Source: Campylobacteraceae bacterium (GTDB lineage Bacteria > Campylobacterota > Campylobacteria > Campylobacterales > Sulfurovaceae). Taken from it: DNA of 52,751 nt. Below, in pieces: positions 8,153-15,669 of the stretch (position 1 is the stretch's first letter; every line of letters starts with the position of its first letter). Under the pieces are notes generated by a model. That model had not been told where the DNA came from. It ran no database searches and worked only from the letters and a program-made list of their open reading frames with translations. The stretch is taken from assembly GCA_027038275.1 (NCBI GenBank), contig JALVXC010000055.1:1-52751 (forward strand), given 5' to 3'. The translations under genes and the position numbers were made by a program.

Positions 8153-8995
8153 ATGAAACATCCATTCAAAAAGACTATTGTACTACTCAACACAACAGAC
8201 AATATAAAAAATGCTCTAAAAAAAGGTGTTGAGTTCTCAAAACAGCACAATACTATTTTAGAGGTTCTATTTGTTCATGAAGAGCCTCTTTTTGAACTTC
8301 CTGACATCTTTACACTAAAAAGAGAAGAGAATAGCTTAGATAAAGAGAGCATTAAAAAAGAGATTAACTCACAACTCTTAGAGTTAAGCCCAAATGAGAA
8401 ATATGCTATATTTGTATATGTTGATGATACTCTTCATAGACTAGAGACTATTGCAAAAGAGCCAAAAGAGACATTAGTCATAACATCTTATCATAAAGAG
8501 ATTACACCTACTCTCATAGAGGAGACCTCTTATGCCTTTTGGGTTTTAAAAGAATCAAAAGAGAGTTACAACAAAATCTTACTACCTACCGACTTAAAAG
8601 AGCCTACAATGAAAGCTATTAACTATGCTCTACATATTTTTAAAGAGAGTAGACTCTTTTTAGTTCATGACCATCGCTATCTTGTCGATACACTTGCCAT
8701 TCAAGCTGACTATCTAAATGTTGCTCCTCTAACTTCCCCTATAACTATTGAGTTAAATGAAGAGATTAAAGAGGCACATAAAAAAGAGTTTGAGAACTAT
8801 CTTAAAGAGTTTGGTATAGAGGGTGAGTTTATTGAAGCAAATGGTGAAGTTGATGAAGATTTAATAGAGTATACAAAAAAGAATGGATTTGATTTACTTT
8901 TTATGTATCGTAACGATGAAGAGATGTTTAGCTCTTCGGTTTTAATTTTAAGATTAATGGAAAAACTTAAAGTAGACTTTTTTATCTCTTTTTAA
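8153..8995 (+). CDS. Universal stress protein-like, two-domain protein
   Basis: About 280 residues with two UspA-like halves. The first begins KKTIVLLNTTDNIKNALKKGVEF and the second begins YNKILLPTDLKEPTMKAINYALHIF. Each has the beta-alpha pattern that opens a Usp domain, but the ATP-binding GxxG-9x-GS/T motif is not clear, so nucleotide binding is doubtful. I prefer the ATG at 8153, with AAAGG 8 bases upstream, over an in-frame GTG at 8126. It stands alone 44 bases after tonB and converges on the next gene. Confidence 0.6.
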   Translation: MKHPFKKTIVLLNTTDNIKNALKKGVEFSKQHNTILEVLFVHEEPLFELPDIFTLKREENSLDKESIKKEINSQLLELSPNEKYAIFVYVDDTLHRLETIAKEPKETLVITSYHKEITPTLIEETSYAFWVLKESKESYNKILLPTDLKEPTMKAINYALHIFKESRLFLVHDHRYLVDTLAIQADYLNVAPLTSPITIELNEEIKEAHKKEFENYLKEFGIEGEFIEANGEVDEDLIEYTKKNGFDLLFMYRNDEEMFSSSVLILRLMEKLKVDFFISF

Positions 8996-8999
8996 TAGA

Positions 9000-9416
9000 T
9001 TAATATGAGGAGATAAGAACTTTTGCTCTATCTCCTGTAATAGAACCACCTATATATGCCTCTTCTGTAGTATCTATTTTATTTAATAGATTTTTCTTAA
9101 AATCACCATCATCTATTATTCGTTCTTCAACAAAATTATGCATTAAAGAAAACTTTGGGAAAAGCCCCATCATTTCACGTTTTAAAGGAGAGATGTTCCA
9201 TATTTCTCTTTTTTTATCTTCTGACAAACCATTTAAAACTAAAATTTGTTCACCAATAACATTTGTCTCATAATACTTTTCACTATCTATTTGTGCAACT
9301 TTTTTACTATAACTACTAGGTTGGTCTACTTCCTCTTGCAAATCATTAATAAAATTTATTAAATTAGAGACTATAAAAAATAGTATAATCCCCCCCAAGA
9401 TAACTGTCTTATTCAT
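9000..9416 (-). CDS. Hypothetical protein with N-terminal membrane anchor
   Basis: A 138-residue protein I do not recognise. A single hydrophobic helix at residues 4-24 is followed by an acidic, probably periplasmic domain. An AAAGG site lies just before the ATG. It converges on the Usp-like gene with 4 bases between them, and its upstream neighbour in the same direction is rtcB1 at a distance of 67 bases. Readthrough from rtcB1 is possible, but nothing ties it to RNA repair. Confidence 0.6.
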   Translation of the reverse strand: MNKTVILGGIILFFIVSNLINFINDLQEEVDQPSSYSKKVAQIDSEKYYETNVIGEQILVLNGLSEDKKREIWNISPLKREMMGLFPKFSLMHNFVEERIIDDGDFKKNLLNKIDTTEEAYIGGSITGDRAKVLISSY

Positions 9417-9483
9417 GATAAACCTTTAAAAAAAATATTATTTTTTAACATTATAGTAATATTAACCTTAGTAGAACATTCAT

Positions 9484-10821
9484 CTAATATCTACTCTTAA
9501 CACTATCTTTCACATTAATTAGCACCCTAATATGCTCTTCAACCTCCACTAAATCACTCTGTAGCTCCATCACCTCAAAAATATCTTTATAGGCAAATGG
9601 TGACTCATCTAAAGTATTCTCATCAACTGTTCCTCTAATACCTTGCATTGATGTCTCAAAATCTTCTAAAGAGACTCTCTCTCTAGCCTTTTTACGGCTC
9701 ATTACTCGCCCTGCCCCATGAGAAGAGGAAGATAGAGACTCTGCATTTCCTTTTCCAATAACCACAAAAGAGCCATCTCTCATGTTCCCTGGTATGACCC
9801 CTCTCATTCCCTTTTGAGCATGAGTTGCTCCTTTTCGGTGAATCCACTCTCCTAGCTTTTCATCAAACTCTGCGTGGTTATGGTTTCGGTTTATAAATCT
9901 CTTCTCATCTTCATCTTTAAACTCAAATGAGCCTCCAAAGGCTTCATTCATAATATTATGAATAGTAGCAATCATTCGTTTTCGATTCTCCAAAGCAAAT
10001 GCCAATGCAAAGTTTTGGTCTTTGATATACTCTTTTCCAAGTTTAGAGTTTACATCTAAAGGCAAAATCTCTTTAATATTGTCAATATTGGCTCTTTTAA
10101 GAAGCATCATCTCCTGCTTTGTAGTAAACTTCTTAAGTGCCTTCTCAAACCCCTCTGGATTCTTCTCTTTAAAGACTCTATTTCGCTCTTTAAAGTCAGC
10201 AACTAAAGCCTCTAGTTTACCCTCATTTGGATTTTTAAGCTCATATGCTTTTTTTATGTAGTGTGAAGCAATCTTATGTCCAAATCCACGGCTACCAGAG
10301 TGAATAACAATCCAAGCTTTTTCATCAGCTCCATACCCAACCTCAATAAAGTGATTTCCCCCACCAAGTGTTCCTACCTGTTTGAGTCCTATGGTATTTA
10401 AAACATGCTCTGCAAACTCTGTTTTAGGTAAATCTATAGATAGTGATTGATGGTTTTTATGCGTCTTAAACCCTAAAGGAATTCGCTCTACAATCTGCTC
10501 ATAGATAAAATCTGCCTTACTCTCTACCTGCTCTTTGGTATAGTCTGTCTTATAAGCACACATTCCACACCCAATGTCAAACCCTACAAACTGTGGTACT
10601 ATCATATCTTTTGTAGAACATACCCCACCAATAGGCATGGTATACCCTGCATGAGCATCAGGCATTAATGCTCCATAGGTTACATAAGGCTCTGCTAAGA
10701 CATTACAAAACTGCTCTTGGCAAGTATTGTCTAAAAGCTCTGCATAGATTTTATATGCTGTTTTAGTTTTGTCAAATATTGTATTGTCTATCTCGGTAAA
10801 TCCGTACTTTTTTAAGTCCAT
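9484..10821 (-). CDS. rtcB: RtcB-type RNA ligase, long form (RtcB1)
   Basis: RtcB joins RNA 2',3'-cyclic phosphate or 3'-phosphate ends to 5'-OH ends using GTP and Mn2+. The 445-residue protein keeps the active site: Cys85 (DIGCGM), His157 (GGGNHF), His174 (IHSGSRG), the NHNHAEF stretch at 313-319, and the guanylated His368 in HGAGR. A strong GGAG site precedes the ATG, and TATAAT is at 10851-10856. The promoter shares a 14-bp element with rtcB2 (see 10869-10882). No archease or RtcA gene is in the window. The likely role is general repair of nuclease-cut RNA such as tRNA (family knowledge). Confidence 0.93.
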   Translation of the reverse strand: MDLKKYGFTEIDNTIFDKTKTAYKIYAELLDNTCQEQFCNVLAEPYVTYGALMPDAHAGYTMPIGGVCSTKDMIVPQFVGFDIGCGMCAYKTDYTKEQVESKADFIYEQIVERIPLGFKTHKNHQSLSIDLPKTEFAEHVLNTIGLKQVGTLGGGNHFIEVGYGADEKAWIVIHSGSRGFGHKIASHYIKKAYELKNPNEGKLEALVADFKERNRVFKEKNPEGFEKALKKFTTKQEMMLLKRANIDNIKEILPLDVNSKLGKEYIKDQNFALAFALENRKRMIATIHNIMNEAFGGSFEFKDEDEKRFINRNHNHAEFDEKLGEWIHRKGATHAQKGMRGVIPGNMRDGSFVVIGKGNAESLSSSSHGAGRVMSRKKARERVSLEDFETSMQGIRGTVDENTLDESPFAYKDIFEVMELQSDLVEVEEHIRVLINVKDSVKSRY

Positions 10822-10850
10822 AATTGACTCCTTTGTGTTTTGTTAGGAGT

Positions 10851-10882
10851 ATTATAGTCTGTTTTTTGGTCGTATTTTGTCC
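10851..10882 (-). promoter_or_regulatory. rtcB1 promoter with shared GGACAAAATACGAC element
   Basis: Reading toward rtcB1, GGACAAAATACGAC (10882-10869) is followed after 12 bases by TATAAT (10856-10851). It overlaps the expected -35 position. It contains a 10-bp-spaced direct repeat (GACAAAA, then GACCAAAA). The identical 14-mer with the same spacing lies in front of rtcB2, so a shared regulator is likely. Confidence 0.65.
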
Positions 10883-10971
10883 GAAGTTTTTTTTGATTTA
10901 GTTAAATTTAAGTATTGTTTAGCTCATGAAATTAAGTTATAAAAGATACAATAATTAAAAAAAGGTTCAAA

Positions 10972-11436
10972 ATGTCCATAATTAATAAAATAAATAATTT
11001 TTTTTCAAATAAATTATATAAACTATTATATGGTGCAAAATTAGAAAATATAAAAAAAGAGAGTAGTAATTATTTTAATAAAAAAGAGCAATTATTTTTT
11101 TTAATTAAAAATGAAATGGAAAAACCTTTTATAAAAATAGAAGAGATAAACACACATATTGACTCTTGGGAAGAATACACTATTGAACATATTTATGCTG
11201 ATATGCAAGTTCTAAAAAAGGCATTTATAAAAATTCGTTTACTTCCCAATATTAAAGATATACAACTTAACTCAAATACTTTAAGCTACGATTTTATAAT
11301 GGAACAAGGTAAAGCTTCCATAGTTGTTGATTGTTATAAAATAAGATTAATAGCATGGAATTTATCTAAGGAGAAGTCTATAGAAATTTTAAATTTATGT
11401 ATTGATGAAATTATAAAAGTTCAAGGGAGTAGCTAA
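10972..11436 (+). CDS. Hypothetical protein, 154 residues
   Basis: No family recognised. The protein is lysine- and isoleucine-rich with no membrane segment, and looks mainly helical at the N-terminus with an alpha/beta end. It is divergent from rtcB1 with a 150-base intergenic region. Its DNA is notably more AT-rich than the flanking ligase genes, which suggests separate acquisition. Its stop codon lies at the edge of a stretch resembling part of rtcB2 (11431-11480). It could be cargo of the RNA-repair island or an unrelated insertion. Confidence 0.55.
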   Translation: MSIINKINNFFSNKLYKLLYGAKLENIKKESSNYFNKKEQLFFLIKNEMEKPFIKIEEINTHIDSWEEYTIEHIYADMQVLKKAFIKIRLLPNIKDIQLNSNTLSYDFIMEQGKASIVVDCYKIRLIAWNLSKEKSIEILNLCIDEIIKVQGSS

Positions 11437-11480
11437 AGAGTAATTTGACTTTTAGATGTTTGCTATTGTTTGAACAAAGT
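11431..11480 (-). pseudogene. Decayed fragment resembling rtcB2
   Basis: About 41 of 50 bases match 13061-13110 inside the intact rtcB2 gene, in the same orientation. In the matching frame the minus strand reads KSNYSLA as in the RtcB2 active-site segment but also has an in-frame stop, so it is not functional. It looks like the remnant of a second rtcB2-like gene or of a partial duplication. Confidence 0.5.
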
Positions 11481-11543
11481 TTTTCTTGCAATCCTCTTCC
11501 ATAATCTCTGATTTGGGAGAGGTTAGAGAAAAACTTTGTTCAA
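11470..11543. repeat. Inverted repeat with 17-bp perfect arms
   Basis: TTGAACAAAGTTTTTCT (11470-11486) and AGAAAAACTTTGTTCAA (11527-11543) are perfect inverted copies 40 bases apart. A weaker inner pair (CCTCTTCC / GGGAGAGG) lies between them. It could be a large hairpin terminator for the preceding gene or the ends of a small lost mobile element. The left arm overlaps the rtcB2-like fragment. Confidence 0.6.
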
Positions 11544-11573
11544 TTTAAAATTTAACATAGGACTAAAGTATAA

Positions 11574-12128
11574 ATGAAAAAGAAAAAATTGTCACTAAAA
11601 ACTTTAATAGAAAATTATCTTGTAACTTTTTTTATAATGTGGGGTACAGCTATATTTATAATGGGTTCTGATATTATTGATGATTGGAATATATTTTTAC
11701 CCTATATAATAATAAGTGCATTTTTTTACCTCTCTCACTTATTTTTATATAAATATCTCTCATATAAACATAATCGTATAGCTAAAAATATCTTATTTAT
11801 CTTTTTGCCATTTGTTATTATTTTTTCCATGTTTCTACTAATTACAGTTACTGAAAAACCTACTTTAGAAGAATTTACTATAGTACATACAAGTAGATTA
11901 CCATGTGGAGAAAAAACTATCACTCCTCGAAAATATTGTAATGGTTTTATGATAAAAAGGGAATATAAATCCCAATTTCAACTAAAGAGAAATGGTCATA
12001 CTATTACTTGGTATCCTAATGAAGAGAACTACTACAAGTATAAACAAGGTGATGTCATTAAAGTAAAAGTGAAAAAAAACTTTTTAGGTATGGAAGTTAT
12101 TGTTCAGCAAAATAAAGATGAAGATTAA
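11574..12128 (+). CDS. Hypothetical membrane protein, 184 residues
   Basis: Three hydrophobic segments at about residues 15-33, 42-58 and 70-90 are followed by a soluble beta-rich region resembling DUF3592-type extracytoplasmic domains (QGDVIKVKVKKNFLGMEVIV near the end). Two cysteines (residues 110 and 123) might pair outside the membrane. It converges on prfH. There is no visible link to RNA repair except location. Confidence 0.6.
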   Translation: MKKKKLSLKTLIENYLVTFFIMWGTAIFIMGSDIIDDWNIFLPYIIISAFFYLSHLFLYKYLSYKHNRIAKNILFIFLPFVIIFSMFLLITVTEKPTLEEFTIVHTSRLPCGEKTITPRKYCNGFMIKREYKSQFQLKRNGHTITWYPNEENYYKYKQGDVIKVKVKKNFLGMEVIVQQNKDED

Positions 12129-12223
12129 AATAGTATATATGCTTAATTACCTATCCTTCATCATTTAGGATTACTTTTAATGGCATGTTTTATTCTTTAT
12201 ATTATTTTAATTAGATACTATAC

Positions 12224-12814
12224 TTATTTTCTGTTAAAATTAATGCCCTCAAATACCAAAATACTTTTACCTCTCTCTAAAAGCTTACCCTCTCTCCAAC
12301 GCTCATTTTTTTTACTATTCTCTTGTTTATACTCCATTATATCTATCTTTTGTATAAGCCTCTCTAGTGCTATCTTTTTATTTCTATATTGGCTACGCTC
12401 ATCATAACTTATAGCCTCTATTCCCAGTGGTTCATAGATAGCTCTAACCCCTGAAGAGGTAGTATTGACATGCTGTCCACCTTTTTTAGGGCTTTTCATG
12501 GTTTGATAAACTACCTTGCTTTTGTCTATCTCTACACTCTTTTGTTGCTCTACAATAGACAAAGAGAAGTACCAGTTTTTTCTCTTGTGCTTTGGTCTAA
12601 ATGGGCTTTGACATCGCCAAAGGTGCGTTCCCTCTAGTGCTAAAAACTTCTCATCTTTACTCTCTAAAAGTATAGATTTATAACCATCTTCACACCGTGC
12701 ATACTCTAGGTTAAGTACATTAAAAGTATACTTTCCCTCTAGCCAATTTAAAAAGTGAAACAACGCTCTGCACACCTCATCTACTCCATTTCCACTACTT
12801 ATCTGTATAAGCAT
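12224..12814 (-). CDS. prfH: Peptide chain release factor homologue PrfH
   Basis: PrfH is a class I release-factor relative that, with RtcB2, acts on ribosomes whose 16S decoding centre has been cut. It releases the stalled peptide so that the RNA can be repaired. The peptidyl-tRNA hydrolysis motif GGQ is at residues 112-114 (KKGGQHVN), after an RF-like beta domain (EGTHLWRCQSPF, 61-72). At 196 residues it lacks the N-terminal helical domain and the usual codon-recognition domain, as expected for the family. It lies 3 bases after rtcB2, so the two form one operon. Confidence 0.92.
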   Translation of the reverse strand: MLIQISSGNGVDEVCRALFHFLNWLEGKYTFNVLNLEYARCEDGYKSILLESKDEKFLALEGTHLWRCQSPFRPKHKRKNWYFSLSIVEQQKSVEIDKSKVVYQTMKSPKKGGQHVNTTSSGVRAIYEPLGIEAISYDERSQYRNKKIALERLIQKIDIMEYKQENSKKNERWREGKLLERGKSILVFEGINFNRK

Positions 12815-12817
12815 TGG

Positions 12818-13888
12818 CTACTCCTTGTAGGTGAGTATGGGGCGAAATGTTGCCACAACTGTAGCTAACCCTGCTTCAACCAAGTCATCTATGACAATAT
12901 CTATATTTTTATAGGCTTGTGGTGCTTCTTCGTAAAGCAATTTACTATCAGCACACAAGACACGTGAGCCTATGCTAGTACGCTCTAAGTCTGTTTTTGT
13001 ATAACGGTTACGTAGCTTTGCTTCTGCTGAGCTTCTCTCCCATTTTCTACCTGCTCCATGAGCTAAAGAGTAGTTTGATTTTTGGGTGTTTGCTGTTGGC
13101 TGAACCAAATAGCTTAGACTCCCACGACTCCCTGCAATAATGACCAAACCTTTGTTAGTAGGTGTTGCTCCTTTTCGGTGTAACCACCCCTTATTGGTCT
13201 TTAAAATACTATTGTGAGCTGTGTCACTTACATACGTACACTCTTCTCCAAAACCTATGGCTTTTAAAATCCTTTTGGCGATAATTTTTCGACTCTGCAT
13301 AGCATATTTTAGGGCTTCATTATGATTTTCTAAGTAACTCTGTGCCTCTGTACTCTTTTCATCTAACCCCTTATTTGGGTCGTACGCTCCTGCTACTCTA
13401 TTAAAGACTATCTGCCCAAAAGCACGTGAACCACTGTGAACTAAACAGTAGAGTGACTTTTCATCTAAGCCATACTGCTTAAATGCTTGGGAATCTTTTA
13501 CTTCATCTACAATATGTAACTCTGCAAAGTGGTTGCCCTTTCCAATGCTTCCTAAGTTATAGCCCAAGTTCACCTCTTGCTCTAAAGCAACATCATCTAA
13601 ACTCTCTAACTTTTTGAGCTTTTTTTCAAACTTTTCTACTTTTATCTTTTTGTTTTTCCCCTTAACCTCAAAAAGGCTCATACCACAGCCAATGTCACCA
13701 CCTATAAGATGAGGATAAACTCTATCTTCTACCAAAACAGCCATACCATTTGGTACTCTGCCTACACTTAAATCAGGCAATCCTACTACTTTTTTTACAC
13801 CTTTAAAGCGTGTAATCTTCTCTAATGTCTCAACGCTTCTTGTATCTATCCAATTTCTCTGCGAAGCAATAATGGTTAAATTATCCAT
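12818..13888 (-). CDS. rtcB2: RtcB2-type RNA ligase paired with PrfH
   Basis: The shorter, 356-residue RtcB paralogue, typically found beside prfH. Active-site residues are intact: Cys68 (DIGCGM), His120 (GKGNHF), His151 (VHSGSR), His225 (DTAHNS) and guanylated His277 (LAHGAGRKW). In the known system RtcB2 rejoins 16S rRNA cleaved by ribotoxins such as colicin E3-like nucleases, after PrfH has emptied the ribosome. The ATG at 13888 lies inside the end of a 25-codon upstream ORF (13881-13958), with AAAGGAAAAG in front. The promoter carries the element shared with rtcB1. Confidence 0.92.
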   Translation of the reverse strand: MDNLTIIASQRNWIDTRSVETLEKITRFKGVKKVVGLPDLSVGRVPNGMAVLVEDRVYPHLIGGDIGCGMSLFEVKGKNKKIKVEKFEKKLKKLESLDDVALEQEVNLGYNLGSIGKGNHFAELHIVDEVKDSQAFKQYGLDEKSLYCLVHSGSRAFGQIVFNRVAGAYDPNKGLDEKSTEAQSYLENHNEALKYAMQSRKIIAKRILKAIGFGEECTYVSDTAHNSILKTNKGWLHRKGATPTNKGLVIIAGSRGSLSYLVQPTANTQKSNYSLAHGAGRKWERSSAEAKLRNRYTKTDLERTSIGSRVLCADSKLLYEEAPQAYKNIDIVIDDLVEAGLATVVATFRPILTYKE

Positions 13889-13958
13889 CTTCTTTTCCTT
13901 TAATTATAGTTATTTGTTTTTGCGTTTTTAAATCTTTTTTATGGTTTATTTGTCTCAT
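13881..13958 (-). CDS. Small leader ORF (25 codons) overlapping the rtcB2 start
   Basis: An ATG at 13958, preceded by AAAGGAATAAAC, opens a lysine-rich 25-residue ORF (it begins MRQINHKKDLK). It ends in a TAA eight bases inside rtcB2, so the rtcB2 ATG is contained in it. Its Shine-Dalgarno sequence is at least as good as that of rtcB2. This looks like a translated leader that couples or gates rtcB2 expression to ribosome state (inference). No homologue is known to me, and it may be untranslated. Confidence 0.4.
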   Translation of the reverse strand: MRQINHKKDLKTQKQITIIKGKEDG

Positions 13959-13985
13959 GTTTATTCCTTTAGTTTTAATGTTTGA

Positions 13986-14017
13986 ATGGTAGTGAAATTT
14001 TTTGTCGTATTTTGTCC
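13986..14017 (-). promoter_or_regulatory. rtcB2-prfH promoter with shared GGACAAAATACGAC element
   Basis: GGACAAAATACGAC (14017-14004 read on the minus strand) is followed after exactly 12 bases by TACCAT (13991-13986), in the position of the -10 box. The 14-mer and spacing equal those of rtcB1. The -10 is weaker (TACCAT against TATAAT), so stronger dependence on an activator is possible. Confidence 0.6.
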
Positions 14018-14042
14018 ACTTTAAAATTAACTATATTTATTA

Positions 14043-14070
14043 ATATTTTTTTAAAAAAATATAGTATAAT
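14043..14070 (+). promoter_or_regulatory. Probable promoter of the 14100-15669 genes
   Basis: A perfect 20-bp palindrome of ATA, seven T, seven A and TAT (14043-14062) abuts a TATAAT at 14065-14070, about 30 bases before the 14100 start. The A/T runs may bend DNA or serve as an upstream element. The low complexity makes it weak evidence for a specific operator. Confidence 0.35.
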
Positions 14071-14099
14071 TTAAAATAAATAAATTAAAAGATTATAAA

Positions 14100-14666
14100 A
14101 TGAAAAACAATACATCAACTGTTCACTCCTTCTACTCAGATGCTCCTAGTTATAAAGTAGAAACTAGAAAAAACAATAAAGGAATAGAGTTTAATTATGA
14201 TGAAAAGAATCCTATTCTTATCTATACGATTATTCCCTTAGGTATTATATTTCTGCTATTACTTGACGATGTCTCTTTTTTGGCTATAGCTATATTTTTA
14301 GGAGTTATTGTTAGTGTGGTTTTCTTTCACAGTATCTTAAAAAATGAAATGCTAGTATTTGATACACAGAGAAATATGTTTTATAGGTTCAATAAAAAGA
14401 GTAAAAAGAAGAGTGATTTGACCTCTTTTTCTAAAATAAATGCTATTCAGATTTTACATTTTGTACATACAACGACCCATACAGATACCGATGATGATGG
14501 TTTTGACAATAGCTATAAAACCTATACTGATGCCTATGAGCTAAATTTAGTTTTGGAGAACAAAAGGATTAATGTGGAAGCAAACTCTGACTACAAAGAG
14601 ATACAAAAAAATGCTCGAAGAATATCTAAGTTATTAAATGTCCCTATTGTTGAAGTGAAACAATAG
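14100..14666 (+). CDS. Hypothetical membrane protein, 188 residues
   Basis: Two adjacent hydrophobic segments at about residues 38-55 and 58-76 are followed by a cytoplasmic beta-rich domain with an acidic loop (THTDTDDDGFDN) that resembles PH-like membrane-associated domains. No firm family. It is divergent from rtcB2 across a 211-base region that holds the shared element, and it lies upstream of the WYL regulator in the same direction. All starts and stops from here to the regulator overlap by one base, so it is probably cotranscribed with the regulator. Confidence 0.6.
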   Translation: MKNNTSTVHSFYSDAPSYKVETRKNNKGIEFNYDEKNPILIYTIIPLGIIFLLLLDDVSFLAIAIFLGVIVSVVFFHSILKNEMLVFDTQRNMFYRFNKKSKKKSDLTSFSKINAIQILHFVHTTTHTDTDDDGFDNSYKTYTDAYELNLVLENKRINVEANSDYKEIQKNARRISKLLNVPIVEVKQ

Positions 14667-14746
14667 TGCTTATTTCATCATACTTAACAGGAATAGATGA
14701 ATTTATAGAGTTTTCAGATAGAAAAAATATTAAATTTGAGGTTTAA
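14666..14746 (+). CDS. Small ORF (26 codons) bridging the membrane protein and WYL regulator
   Basis: A GTG at 14666 overlaps the preceding stop (TAGTG), and its TAA overlaps the WYL start ATG at 14746 (TAATG). The product would be acidic and protein-like (GIDEFIEFSDRKN within it). It fills the gap between the two genes exactly. It may be a coupling peptide or the tail of a degraded gene; there is no clear ribosome site. Confidence 0.3.
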   Translation: MLISSYLTGIDEFIEFSDRKNIKFEV

Positions 14747-15669
14747 TGATGAGCCAAAAATCAAGCCTATACCGAACCATTGAAATCTTAAAACGCCTAA
14801 ATGAAAGCAAACAACTCTGTGTAACTAGACTAGCCCAAGAGTATGAAGTAAGCGAACGAACTATTCGCCGTGACTTTGAGCTAATTCGTGAACTCTTTGG
14901 TGACTTTATGAGTAAAGAGGGTGAATGCTATAGAGCATATAAAAAAGTTCTACTCCAAGATGTACTCTCTGCTACAGACCTTATGACACTAGCAAATATT
15001 GTAAATATTTTTGATATTACATCTAAGGAATCTCTCATTACAGAGCAGACCGAAGCACTTATAAAAAAGTCTATGATTGTCTATGACTTTAAGTCACGCC
15101 CTTTTGAAAATATGAGAAACCAAGAGATAATTAAACAACTCGAACATGCCATTAAGTTTAACAAAGAGATAAAGATTGTCTACAAAACAGAACGTACTGT
15201 AAGTAAGCGAAATTTTCACCCCTACAAAATACTTTTTCTAAATGAAAACTTCTATTTAGTAGGTGAAAATGTTAGCAAATCGAACTTTGAATTTTTGCGT
15301 ATCTCTCTAATTGAAGAGGTTAGTTACACTAAAAAAACTTTCTTTGTCCATAAAGATATAGTTGAGTTTATAAAAAAGGTTCAAACACCTTGGGCTGTCT
15401 TTGGAAGAGAAGAGACAACAGTTCGTTTACGTGTTGACTGCTCTATTCGTCGCTACTTTATCTTAAAAAAGTATCTCCCTAGCCAAGAGGTAGTAGCCTA
15501 CTTTGACAATGGAGACATAGAGGTTCAATACAGAGTCTCAAACTTTAAAGAGCTAGAGGAGTTAGTTATAAAATGGTTACCTAAAATTCGTGTTATATAC
15601 CCTCGTCCTTTAAAGAAGATGGTAAAGAGGAGTTTGCAGAAGAAGCTTAAGGGGTTACTAGATTCCTAG
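14746..15669 (+). CDS. WYL-domain transcriptional regulator (YafY/DeoR-like HTH)
   Basis: A 307-residue regulator. The N-terminal winged HTH at residues 9-60 (VTRLAQEYEVSERTIRRDFELI) is followed by a WYL ligand-sensing domain at about 130-205 and a C-terminal dimerisation region (WCX) to the end. WYL regulators often sense nucleic acid or nucleotide ligands and control RNA-repair and phage-defence genes (family knowledge). It is the only regulator in the island and so the natural candidate for binding the 14-bp elements before rtcB1 and rtcB2 (inference). Its last 4 bases overlap the end of the Uma2 gene on the other strand. Confidence 0.88.
   Translation: MMSQKSSLYRTIEILKRLNESKQLCVTRLAQEYEVSERTIRRDFELIRELFGDFMSKEGECYRAYKKVLLQDVLSATDLMTLANIVNIFDITSKESLITEQTEALIKKSMIVYDFKSRPFENMRNQEIIKQLEHAIKFNKEIKIVYKTERTVSKRNFHPYKILFLNENFYLVGENVSKSNFEFLRISLIEEVSYTKKTFFVHKDIVEFIKKVQTPWAVFGREETTVRLRVDCSIRRYFILKKYLPSQEVVAYFDNGDIEVQYRVSNFKELEELVIKWLPKIRVIYPRPLKKMVKRSLQKKLKGLLDS

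Noticed and set aside
12180-12407. Open frame of 75 codons on the plus strand
   Set aside because: It runs antisense through the 3' half of prfH, has no ribosome site, and the prfH frame has clear family motifs.
13043-13120. Second functional rtcB2 start or internal gene at the region matched by 11431-11480
   Set aside because: The match covers only about 50 bases within the active-site segment and carries a stop in the remnant. It is better read as a decayed copy.
10869-14017. Sigma-54 promoter for the rtcB genes, as in E. coli rtcBA with RtcR
   Set aside because: No TGGCAC-N5-TTGC-type element is visible. The shared element fits a TATAAT-type -10 at constant spacing, and no RtcR-like gene is present.
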